Below, piece by piece: positions 1 through 5,181 of a stretch of 7,384 nucleotides of DNA. Position 1 is the first letter of the stretch. Each line of letters opens with the position of its first letter. Under the pieces are notes generated by a model. The model saw only the letters and a list, made by a program, of their open reading frames with translations, was not told the origin of the DNA and made no database searches. The position numbers were made by a program, and so were the translations under genes. Source of the DNA: CAZPBO01 sp964584815 (GTDB taxonomy: Bacteria; Planctomycetota; SKW154); assembly GCA_964584815.1 (NCBI GenBank), contig CAZPBO010000075.1, forward strand, positions 1 to 7,384, given 5' to 3'.

Positions 1-2
1 TC

Positions 3-65
3 TCAAAAGGGCTTGTAGGAGAGGTCTATTTCTGTAAGATTTGCGCTGACGGTGTGGAAGGGTAG
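3..65 (+). CDS. Possible C-terminal tail of an upstream gene (partial)
   Basis: Reading from base 3, an open frame of 20 codons ends in TAG at 63-65, three bases before the GTG start of the next gene. The same 3-nt spacing separates the next two genes, so this is a plausible end of another gene in the same operon. The visible residues (start SKGLVGEVYF, end ADGVEG) are too few to assign a family. In a GDP-heptose operon the missing partner would be the guanylyltransferase HddC, but nothing in these 20 residues proves that. The other two forward frames stop at 16-18 and 35-37, so the true tail could instead be one of those. Confidence 0.35.
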   Translation, partial: SKGLVGEVYFCKICADGVEG

Positions 66-68
66 AAG

Positions 69-1043
69 GTGATAATAACGCAGACGCCGTTGAGGATAAG
101 TTTTGCGGGTGGCGGCACTGATTTGCCTGAATATTACAGGGAGTTTGGTGGGGAGGTTGTTTCTGCCGCCGTTGACAAATACATTTTTGTGGTGTTGAAG
201 AGGCGATTTGACAGGCGGATACGCATCGGCTACTCAAAGACGGAACTGGTTGAGTCTGTGGACGAGTTAAAGCACGAGTTGGTTCGGGAGGCGATGCGGA
301 TAACGGGTGTGGAACGGGGGATTGAGATGTCAACGCTGTCGGACATACCCACAGGCGGCTCAGGTTTGGGGTCTTCTTCAAGTGTTACGGTGGGGGTTTT
401 GAACGCGCTGTGGCATTACCGTTTTGAGCCGCAACCGCCTGAGGTGTTGGCGCAGCAGGCATCCCGCATTGAGGTTGAGATACTCAAAAAGCCGATGGGC
501 AAACAGGACCAGTTTGCGGCTGCATATGGATGGGTCAACCACATAATATTTCATTCTGACGGCGCGGTGACGGTCAAGCCGCTTGAACTATCGGAGGAGG
601 CGCAGGACAGGCTTGAGCGGCATCTTCTGCTGCTTTACACAGGCGCGGAGCGCAAGACAAAGGAGATTTTGAGCGATTTGCGAGCGAACATAAATGAGCG
701 GTTTGAGATTCTGCACCGCATAAAAGCGCTTGTGGAGCCGACCTGCGAGGCGCTTGTTTCGGGCGATATGGAGGGGTTGGGACGCCTTTTGAATGAGAAC
801 TGGGCGTTGAAACGCAACTACGCTGTTGGTGCCACGACAGATGAGATAGACAGGCTATATCAGAGGGCACTGGATGCGGGCGCTTATGGGGGTAAGATAT
901 CCGGCGCTGGAGGTGGCGGATTTTTCCTTTTTATCTGCCCACCGCAGCGGCGGGAAAATGTAAAAAAGGCGCTGGGATTGCCCGAACTTAAAGTTCGTGT
1001 TGAGCGTGACGGCTCAAAGGTCATCTTCAATATAAGGAGATAA
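69..1043 (+). CDS. hddA: GHMP-family sugar kinase, probable D-glycero-alpha-D-manno-heptose 7-phosphate kinase
   Basis: A 324-residue cytoplasmic kinase that probably phosphorylates C1 of D-glycero-D-manno-heptose 7-phosphate with ATP to give the alpha-1,7-bisphosphate. All three GHMP motifs are visible: the N-terminal TPLRISFAGGGTDLP (residues 6-20), the glycine/serine-rich ATP loop PTGGSGLGSSSS (94-105), and the C-terminal GGKISGAGGGGFF (274-286). The stretch GKQDQFAAAYG (144-154) is typical of the HddA/fucokinase branch. Length fits the family. The start is GTG at 69; a GGAAGGG lies at 56-62, six bases upstream. The next two genes are a GmhB-like phosphatase and a GmhA-like isomerase, which is what points to heptose rather than fucose or mevalonate. 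The family is certain; the exact sugar is inferred from context. Confidence 0.88.
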   Translation: MIITQTPLRISFAGGGTDLPEYYREFGGEVVSAAVDKYIFVVLKRRFDRRIRIGYSKTELVESVDELKHELVREAMRITGVERGIEMSTLSDIPTGGSGLGSSSSVTVGVLNALWHYRFEPQPPEVLAQQASRIEVEILKKPMGKQDQFAAAYGWVNHIIFHSDGAVTVKPLELSEEAQDRLERHLLLLYTGAERKTKEILSDLRANINERFEILHRIKALVEPTCEALVSGDMEGLGRLLNENWALKRNYAVGATTDEIDRLYQRALDAGAYGGKISGAGGGGFFLFICPPQRRENVKKALGLPELKVRVERDGSKVIFNIRR

Positions 1044-1046
1044 CGC

Positions 1047-1604
1047 GTGGGCGGTGTTGTTTTCTGTGACCGTGACGGCACAATCTGCAAGGAGCATTAC
1101 GGCACATACATAGGCTCTTGGGAGATGTTTGAGTTCCTGCCTGGCGTGCTTGAGGCGTTCAGGTTATTTGCGGACGCTGGGTTTAAGGTGTTTGTGGTTT
1201 CCAACCAGGCGGGGATAAATAAGGGGGTGATAACACAGCAGCAGTTGGAAGAGGTGACAAAGCGTATGTTGCAGAAGGTAGAATCTGCTGGTGGGCACAT
1301 TGAGGATGTGGCATACTGCCCCCATCGTCCAGAGGAACGGTGCGGCTGCAGAAAACCTGCACCCGGCTTGCTCCTGAAACTTGCAGAAAAACACAACATT
1401 GACCTGCCGTCGGCGTGGATGGTGGGGGATTTGGCGATGGATGTGGAGGCGGGCAAAGCCGCAGGGTGCAAAACCGCCGTTCTCAAAACAGGACGCCCAA
1501 AATCCCAACAAGACTGGGAGACAATTCTGGCTCTGCAACCAGACCTCATAGCGGAAGACCTGCTGGATGCTGCCAGAAAGATAATAGAATTGGAAGGATG
1601 CTGA
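1047..1604 (+). CDS. gmhB: HAD-family phosphatase, probable D-glycero-D-manno-heptose 1,7-bisphosphate 7-phosphatase
   Basis: A 185-residue HAD-IIIA phosphatase that would remove the C7 phosphate from heptose 1,7-bisphosphate. The nucleophile motif is DRDGT at residues 8-12, with Asp8 as nucleophile and Asp10 as acid/base. Motif II is SNQ at 52-54, motif III contains Lys103, and motif IV is GDLAMD at 127-132. The zinc-loop pattern of the histidinol-phosphatase/GmhB group is intact: Cys91, His93, Cys99, Cys101. The start is GTG at 1047, six bases after an AGGAGA (1035-1040) that lies inside the last codons of the kinase gene. It sits 3 nt behind the kinase and its stop codon overlaps the next start by one base, so the three genes are probably translationally coupled. 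Histidinol-phosphatase is the main alternative; the neighbours argue against it. Confidence 0.88.
   Translation: MGGVVFCDRDGTICKEHYGTYIGSWEMFEFLPGVLEAFRLFADAGFKVFVVSNQAGINKGVITQQQLEEVTKRMLQKVESAGGHIEDVAYCPHRPEERCGCRKPAPGLLLKLAEKHNIDLPSAWMVGDLAMDVEAGKAAGCKTAVLKTGRPKSQQDWETILALQPDLIAEDLLDAARKIIELEGC
1592..1597 (+). promoter_or_regulatory. Ribosome binding site that sets the isomerase start
   Basis: GGAAGG at 1592-1597 lies six bases before the ATG at 1604 but directly abuts the in-frame ATG at 1598. Spacing therefore favours 1604, which makes a TGATG stop/start overlap with the phosphatase gene. Confidence 0.6.
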
Positions 1605-2161
1605 TGGAGAGGACGGATGTTTTAAGCGGAGTTTGTGCTGCGCTGAAAGCGCTTAACAGGGAGGCACTGCAACAAACAGAAGATATGCTATTTTCGGCGT
1701 GGAAGCGTGGCGCCACTATCTTTGCTCTGGGCAACGGTGGTTCAGCCGCCATAGCCGACCATTTCGTATGCGACCTGACCAAATGGACACAGTGTTCGGG
1801 ACGCCCGCGCCTGCGCGCTGTTGCGGTCACCTCCCACACCGCTTTGCTGACGGCGTGGGCGAATGACGAGTCGTATGAGGCGGCATTTGTTGAGACACTG
1901 CGGGGGATGTGGCGCAAAGGTGATGTGCTTGTGGCGATAAGCGCATCGGGGCGTTCGGAGAATGTGGTGCGTGCAGCGAGATTCGCGAAAGGGAGCGGTT
2001 GTGTGGTGGCGCTATGTGGCTTTGGCGGAGGGGAGTTGGCACGCATTGCGAACGCTGCCGTTGTTGTGCCGTCCAACCATTATGGGGTGGTGGAGGCGGC
2101 GATATCGGCGGTGTGCCACGATTTGGCGGAGCGGCTCCGTGTTCGCTGCGCTACAACCTGA
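1604..2161 (+). CDS. gmhA: SIS-domain phosphosugar isomerase, probable sedoheptulose 7-phosphate isomerase
   Basis: A 185-residue single-SIS-domain protein likely to convert sedoheptulose 7-phosphate to D-glycero-D-manno-heptose 7-phosphate, the first step of the heptose pathway. The substrate loop GNGGSAAIADHF is at residues 43-54 and the second phosphate-binding serine motif AISASGRSENV at 111-121. Potential metal/catalytic residues are His53, Asp57, Glu164 and His172. The spacing matches the His-Glu-Gln-His zinc site of classical GmhA, but with Asp and Glu in the middle positions; from memory this variant is common in SIS proteins found beside HddA-like kinases. The frame stays open upstream to 1415, but that would overlap the phosphatase gene by about 190 bases and add 63 residues with no family counterpart, so the ATG at 1604 is chosen. 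Length then matches GmhA (about 190 residues). Some other phosphosugar isomerase remains possible. Confidence 0.85.
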   Translation: MERTDVLSGVCAALKALNREALQQTEDMLFSAWKRGATIFALGNGGSAAIADHFVCDLTKWTQCSGRPRLRAVAVTSHTALLTAWANDESYEAAFVETLRGMWRKGDVLVAISASGRSENVVRAARFAKGSGCVVALCGFGGGELARIANAAVVVPSNHYGVVEAAISAVCHDLAERLRVRCATT

Positions 2162-2176
2162 CCGCTTTTTAGGACA

Positions 2177-2193
2177 CCTGTTTTCAAAACAGG
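2177..2193. repeat. Perfect 17-nt palindrome after the heptose genes
   Basis: CCTGTTTTCAAAACAGG reads the same on both strands around a central C and begins 15 nt after the gmhA stop codon. As RNA it could form a 5-bp stem (CCTGT/ACAGG) with a 7-nt loop. It is not followed by a T tract on either strand, so it does not look like an intrinsic terminator. It could be an operator-like site or an mRNA end stabiliser; neither is shown. Confidence 0.45.
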
Positions 2194-2252
2194 ATGAAAT
2201 TGACTGGAAACATCAAAAGTGAGTCGCTAAACTCAATGGTGTGGGCTAGATT

Positions 2253-2259
2253 AGGGAGG
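2253..2259 (+). promoter_or_regulatory. Strong ribosome binding site that sets the start of the small protein
   Basis: AGGGAGG at 2253-2259 lies six bases before the ATG at 2266. The longer in-frame start at 2194 has no usable Shine-Dalgarno sequence and would run through the hairpin region. Confidence 0.7.
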
Positions 2260-2265
2260 TTTGTT

Positions 2266-2502
2266 ATGGCGTTCAGCGGACTTGTCGGCAAATTTGTGCA
2301 GGTTCACTGTGTTGACCGCGATGACCCTGACCTTGACTGGTGGGAGTGGGGGGTGGTTGACCACGCAACCGATGACTACCTTGTGCTGAAGGATGAGGGG
2401 GAATATTCACTGATAATGACGGACGATGTAAAAGATGTTTTCGTGATAGAGGGACGGAAGAAAGTGTATCCACGAAAGGGGAGAAGACCGAAAAAGGCGT
2501 GA
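2266..2502 (+). CDS. Small hypothetical protein with possible SH3/Sm-like barrel and basic tail
   Basis: A 78-residue protein I do not recognise by family. It starts MAFSGLVGKFVQVH after a strong AGGGAGG ribosome site. Residues 5-62 alternate short hydrophobic strands and turns (GKFVQVHC, WEWGVVDH, YLVLKD, YSLIMT, KDVFVIEG), the pattern of a small beta-barrel such as an SH3-like or Sm-like fold. The segment DDPDLDWWEWG (19-29) is striking: acidic residues followed by three tryptophans in four positions. The last 15 or so residues are lysine/arginine-rich (GRKKVYPRKGRRPKKA), as in many nucleic-acid-binding tails. No signal peptide or membrane segment is visible, so it is probably cytoplasmic. 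It ends 10 nt before the sugar transferase start, implying co-expression. Codon use and the ribosome site support a real gene; the fold is inferred from the hydrophobicity pattern only. Confidence 0.72.
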   Translation: MAFSGLVGKFVQVHCVDRDDPDLDWWEWGVVDHATDDYLVLKDEGEYSLIMTDDVKDVFVIEGRKKVYPRKGRRPKKA

Positions 2503-2512
2503 GGTGTGGTAA

Positions 2513-3478
2513 ATGAGATGGTTTCTGGTGGTTGATGCGGCGGCGTTGTTTGCGGGATGGTGGTTGTTTGGGCAAGGTTGGCGGCTCTGGTGGACTTTGT
2601 TAGTAGGAGCGGCGATGCTTCTGTCGCTGTGGGCATTTGACAGATACAGAGAGGTTGAGAGGCGGGACAGGGTAACAGCCTGTGTGATGTGGCTGGGCGC
2701 GGTGTGGACGGGGTTTTTGATGTCAACAGGCGCCGCTTTTCTACTTCGTCCCAGCGGCTTATCGCCATCCAACCTTGCAGGGTTCTCGTCCACGCTTTTA
2801 GGAGCGGTGTTGCTCACTTTCTGGTTTGAAAAGAGGCGCAAAAAGGAGTGGTTATGCAGAGCAGAGCCATTGAGCGGCGTTTATGTTGTCTTCAAACGCC
2901 TTTTTGACATCGGCGTCGCTCTCGCCGCCCTTGCGCTTTTTCTGCCAATATCAGTCCTTATTGCCGCCCTCGTCAAACTGACATCTAAGGGTTCGGCGTT
3001 CTATTTTCATCCCTGTGTTGGCAGAGGAGGGGAAATATTCTCAATGGTCAAGTTCAGGACCATGGTTGCGGATGCTGAAAAACTGCTGGAGAGTGACCCC
3101 AACCTTATGCAACGCTACTCTGAAGAGTTCAAATTGAGAGACGACCCGCGTATAACGCCATTAGGACGCCTGCTCCGTAAGAGCAGCCTTGACGAAACAC
3201 CGCAACTCTTCAATGTGCTTGTCGGTCAGATGAGTATGGTAGGACCTCGCCCAGTAAGACCCCAAGAATTGACAAAGCACAAACTCTGGTCAAACCGTTA
3301 TCTCGCGCTGCGTCCAGGAATCACTGGAATGTGGCAGGTTAACGGCAGAAATGACCTGCCGTATTGGAGAAGAATCGTTTATAATGTCTACTACTGCAGG
3401 CATCTTTCTTTCTGGCTTGACCTCAAGATTCTGGCGAAGACTTTATTGGTGGTTGTGAAAAGAGAAGGAGTGGTTTAA
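2513..3478 (+). CDS. Polyprenyl-phosphate sugar-1-phosphate transferase (WbaP/ExoY family)
   Basis: A 321-residue membrane enzyme of the bacterial sugar transferase family. Such enzymes move a sugar 1-phosphate from a nucleotide sugar to undecaprenyl phosphate and so start O-antigen, capsule or exopolysaccharide assembly. Residues 1-105 contain about four hydrophobic segments (roughly 4-20, 25-42, 54-78, 87-105). The catalytic domain begins near 125 with the membrane-associated helix FKRLFDIGVALAALALFLP (127-145) and includes VKFRTM (179-184), the catalytic pair Asp227-Glu228 in SLDETPQLFNVL, GPRP at 244-247, and GITGMWQVNGRND (269-281). Full-length WbaP relatives are about 470 residues with a Rossmann-like domain before the catalytic part; that domain is absent, while the short PglC type lacks the extra helices. 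Cys168 stands where most members have Arg in the RVGR motif. The start ATG follows GAGGTG at 2501-2506. The sugar is unknown; the heptose genes nearby make a heptose glycan plausible. Confidence 0.9.
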   Translation: MRWFLVVDAAALFAGWWLFGQGWRLWWTLLVGAAMLLSLWAFDRYREVERRDRVTACVMWLGAVWTGFLMSTGAAFLLRPSGLSPSNLAGFSSTLLGAVLLTFWFEKRRKKEWLCRAEPLSGVYVVFKRLFDIGVALAALALFLPISVLIAALVKLTSKGSAFYFHPCVGRGGEIFSMVKFRTMVADAEKLLESDPNLMQRYSEEFKLRDDPRITPLGRLLRKSSLDETPQLFNVLVGQMSMVGPRPVRPQELTKHKLWSNRYLALRPGITGMWQVNGRNDLPYWRRIVYNVYYCRHLSFWLDLKILAKTLLVVVKREGVV

Positions 3479-3488
3479 GGAGAGGAAT

Positions 3489-4322
3489 ATGAGACTGTTA
3501 CTTGTTGTGTCTACGGTAACTCTGCTGGTTGTCTGGGGATGTGATGTCGGTGGGCAGAAACAAAGTAAAAAAGGTAAGCAGGCGATGAAGAAGTTGGAGG
3601 AGCAGTGGAAGAAGGCGGTGAAGGAGGCGGATGAGGCATGTGCCAAGGCGGATAAGAACAAGGTGGAAGATGTTCTGGAAGCGTTTGAGAAGTGCAAAGC
3701 GGCGCTTGATGTGCTGCCCTTCGGCAAAAAACGGGATGAAATGGAAAAGCAGGCGGAGGAATGGAACAAACTTCTCCGCAAAGTCGTCCGCCGCAAATAT
3801 ATTGAACTGATGTCCAAAGCAGCACCTGTCGTTCTGAAAGGAGATATAAGAAGCGCCATAAACATAATGAAGGACTACCCATCAAAAGTGGACGGATACA
3901 ATTTCCCCGATATAGAGGACGGTTTGAAGCGGTATCGCTCAGTGCTGGAGAAACAGGACAAATGGACAGATGCGATGCGCAAGATGTATCAGCGGGCTGT
4001 GGAGTTGGCAAAGCAAGGCGACACCGAGTCAATATTTCGTGAGGCGAGTGAATGGGTGAAACCTGCCAACAAGATGTATAATGACGGCTACAGATTGATG
4101 AAGGCGGGTAAGCGTGAGGCGGGGATGAAGATGCAGCAGGATGCGCTTTTCCATCTGACGCTTCTGCAGGTGCTGTTAATAGGAGCGGCGGAAACAGAGT
4201 TGGCGCATATCTCCACCAAAGACCGTAAATTGGAGTATCTTGAAAGTCTGAAGAATTTCGGTGAAGGAAGACAAATCAGCGGTTATGTAACCAAACGGAA
4301 GAAACTGCTTCTGGGTAAGTAA
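3489..4322 (+). CDS. Predicted helical lipoprotein, function unknown
   Basis: A 277-residue protein with a classic lipoprotein signal: Met-Arg, a hydrophobic stretch LLLVVSTVTLLVVW, then Gly17-Cys18 as the lipidation site. After Cys18 there is a short Gly/Gln/Lys linker and then an almost entirely helical, highly charged sequence. Residues 30-108 look like long helices or coiled coil rich in Lys, Glu and Ala. Residues 155-240 contain amphipathic helix pairs (around KMYQRAVELAKQGDTESIF and MYNDGYRLMKAGKREAG) that resemble degenerate TPR-like hairpins. I do not recognise a named family. AAGGAG at the end of the sugar transferase gene and GAGAGGAA just before the ATG provide the ribosome site; the intergenic gap is 10 nt. 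It is probably membrane-anchored outside the cytoplasm, as a scaffold or envelope component; this is inference. Confidence 0.82.
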   Translation: MRLLLVVSTVTLLVVWGCDVGGQKQSKKGKQAMKKLEEQWKKAVKEADEACAKADKNKVEDVLEAFEKCKAALDVLPFGKKRDEMEKQAEEWNKLLRKVVRRKYIELMSKAAPVVLKGDIRSAINIMKDYPSKVDGYNFPDIEDGLKRYRSVLEKQDKWTDAMRKMYQRAVELAKQGDTESIFREASEWVKPANKMYNDGYRLMKAGKREAGMKMQQDALFHLTLLQVLLIGAAETELAHISTKDRKLEYLESLKNFGEGRQISGYVTKRKKLLLGK

Positions 4323-4331
4323 AATAAATAA

Positions 4332-4403
4332 GCCGGCGTAGCTCAACGGCAGAGCGGCGGTTTTGTAAACCGCAGGTTCTGGGTTCGAATCCCAGCGCCG
4401 GCT
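4332..4403 (+). tRNA. tRNA-Thr (anticodon TGT)
   Basis: The 72-nt cloverleaf closes completely. The acceptor stem is GCCGGCG (4332-4338) paired with CGCCGGC (4396-4402), with T4403 as discriminator. The D stem is GCTC/GAGC (4341-4344, 4352-4355) with a 7-nt loop. The anticodon stem is GCGGT/ACCGC (4357-4361, 4369-4373), and the loop TTTGTAA carries anticodon TGT at 4364-4366, which reads ACA. The variable loop is AGGTT, and the T arm is CTGGG-TTCGAAT-CCCAG (4379-4395). CCA is not encoded; the next bases are GAAA. It lies only 9 nt after the lipoprotein stop codon and 23 nt before the start of the next gene, on the same strand. A TAAAAT at 4320-4325 could serve as a -10 box, but no -35 partner is evident, so it may be transcribed with its neighbours. 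Confidence 0.97.
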
Positions 4404-4413
4404 GAAAGATGTT

Positions 4414-4424
4414 GGAGGGAAGGA
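4414..4424 (+). promoter_or_regulatory. Ribosome binding site that sets the start of the exported acidic-tail protein
   Basis: GGAGGGAAGGA at 4414-4424 is correctly placed for the ATG at 4427. The earlier in-frame ATG at 4409 lies upstream of this site, only 5 nt after the mature tRNA end, and has no ribosome site of its own. Confidence 0.7.
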
Positions 4425-4426
4425 TA

Positions 4427-5158
4427 ATGCGTTGGGCTGTTGTTTTCCTGTTTTGTGCGGCAGGAGTTGTGTTGGCTCAGAACCAACCACCTGTCATCAA
4501 AAAGAAACGCCGTCCTAAGAAACCAAAACCCCAACAGCAGGAGCAGGAAAAGGAGGAGCACTACCTGTCGTGGTATGCCAAAGCAAAGGAAGGCGATTGG
4601 GTGTTGTTTCTGACACGCAAAATTGAGTTGGCGCTTTGGACGGTGAAGAAATCTGAACGCAAGAAGATGAAACAGCAAGACGGAACAGAGGTGGATGCAG
4701 TGGTTATAACAATTGAGAAGAGGTACTTTAACGCGGACGGGACTGAGCAGGTGGAAGAGCGGCGGACAAAAACGGCGTGGGAACCGATTTATCGCGACGA
4801 TATAAGGGCGAAAATCAGACTCGGCATTGTGCGCGAGGAGGATGCGGTCTTCACAACCATAGACGGCAAACAAATTGAATGCGTGAAACAGGACGCAGAA
4901 GATGCACAAGGAAGACGCTCACAGTCCCTTCTGAGTCGCGAGCAGCATGTTGGCGGCACGCTTTTCACCCGTCGCGGAATCACAACATATGTCGTCGCCT
5001 TGCAGTGGGGAGACAAAAACAAAAAACCAACCCTGAAATGGAACGCTGAACGCCTGCGCAAATTCTACTCAAAATACGACCGCTACTATGAAGAAGAGGA
5101 GGAAGAAGACCCTCCAAAAGAGCCGCCAGAACCTCCCGAATCCGATGAGGAAGAATAG
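4427..5158 (+). CDS. Predicted exported protein with basic N-terminal segment and acidic Pro/Glu tail
   Basis: A 243-residue protein of unknown family. Residues 1-17 (MRWAVVFLFCAAGVVLA) form a signal peptide with a likely type I cleavage after Ala17 (VLA|QN). The mature protein has three parts. Residues 18-44 are disordered and strongly basic (KKKRRPKKPKP, then a Gln/Glu run). Residues 45-212 appear folded, with alternating beta strands and the phrases HYLSWYAKAKEGDWVLFLTR and GTLFTRRGITTYVVALQW. Residues 213-243 are an acidic, proline-rich tail with a run of six Glu and an ending of Ser-Asp-Glu-Glu-Glu. The KEGDWV phrase recalls secreted proteins of unknown function in some environmental bacteria, but I cannot name a family. 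The start at 4427 is chosen for the ribosome site and because it places the signal peptide at the N-terminus. Confidence 0.8.
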   Translation: MRWAVVFLFCAAGVVLAQNQPPVIKKKRRPKKPKPQQQEQEKEEHYLSWYAKAKEGDWVLFLTRKIELALWTVKKSERKKMKQQDGTEVDAVVITIEKRYFNADGTEQVEERRTKTAWEPIYRDDIRAKIRLGIVREEDAVFTTIDGKQIECVKQDAEDAQGRRSQSLLSREQHVGGTLFTRRGITTYVVALQWGDKNKKPTLKWNAERLRKFYSKYDRYYEEEEEEDPPKEPPEPPESDEEE

Positions 5159-5181
5159 CACCCTTGTAAGGAGCAGATAGG

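Larger units (their letters stand above)
2162..2265 (+). other. Intergenic gap between the heptose genes and the small barrel-like gene
   Basis: This 104-nt gap is the longest uncoded stretch in the window. Besides the palindrome at 2177-2193 it holds a short hairpin, TGAGT/ACTCA at 2220-2235 with a 6-nt loop. A TTGACT (2200-2205) resembles a -35 box, but the best -10-like hexamers, TAAACT at 2228 and TAGATT at 2247, lie 22 and 41 bases further on, outside normal spacing. I therefore do not call a promoter, though this is the most likely place in the window for one. Confidence 0.4.

Noticed and set aside
1415..1603. N-terminal extension of the GmhA-like frame inside the phosphatase gene
   Set aside because: It would overlap gmhB by about 190 bases, has no ribosome site and adds residues unlike any SIS protein. 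ATG at 1604 has correct spacing and gives the family length.
2165..2240. tRNA-like anticodon arm CCTGT-TTTCAAA-ACAGG with UCA in the anticodon position, as in selenocysteine or UGA-suppressor tRNAs
   Set aside because: No T arm (TTCGA-type loop) follows at the right distance, there is no D arm, and no acceptor stem can be paired. The match is explained by the palindrome.
2200..2252. Possible promoter with TTGACT as -35 box
   Set aside because: No -10 hexamer is found 16-18 bases downstream; the candidates at 2228 and 2247 are too far away.
2376..2841. Two - strand open frames of 130-144 codons over the sugar transferase 5' region
   Set aside because: They lie opposite a well-supported gene, are Ser/Pro/Thr-rich low-complexity translations, and arise because TTG/GTG-rich membrane codons leave the antisense frames open.
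4297..4331. Promoter for the tRNA using TAAAAT at 4320-4325
   Set aside because: No recognisable -35 box is present 15-19 bases upstream, so evidence is a single A/T-rich hexamer.
4343..4909. 188-codon open frame on the - strand, antisense to the tRNA and the exported-protein gene
   Set aside because: It overlaps a certain tRNA and a gene with a signal peptide and ribosome site on the other strand; its product is rich in Cys, Phe and His runs with no recognisable domain.
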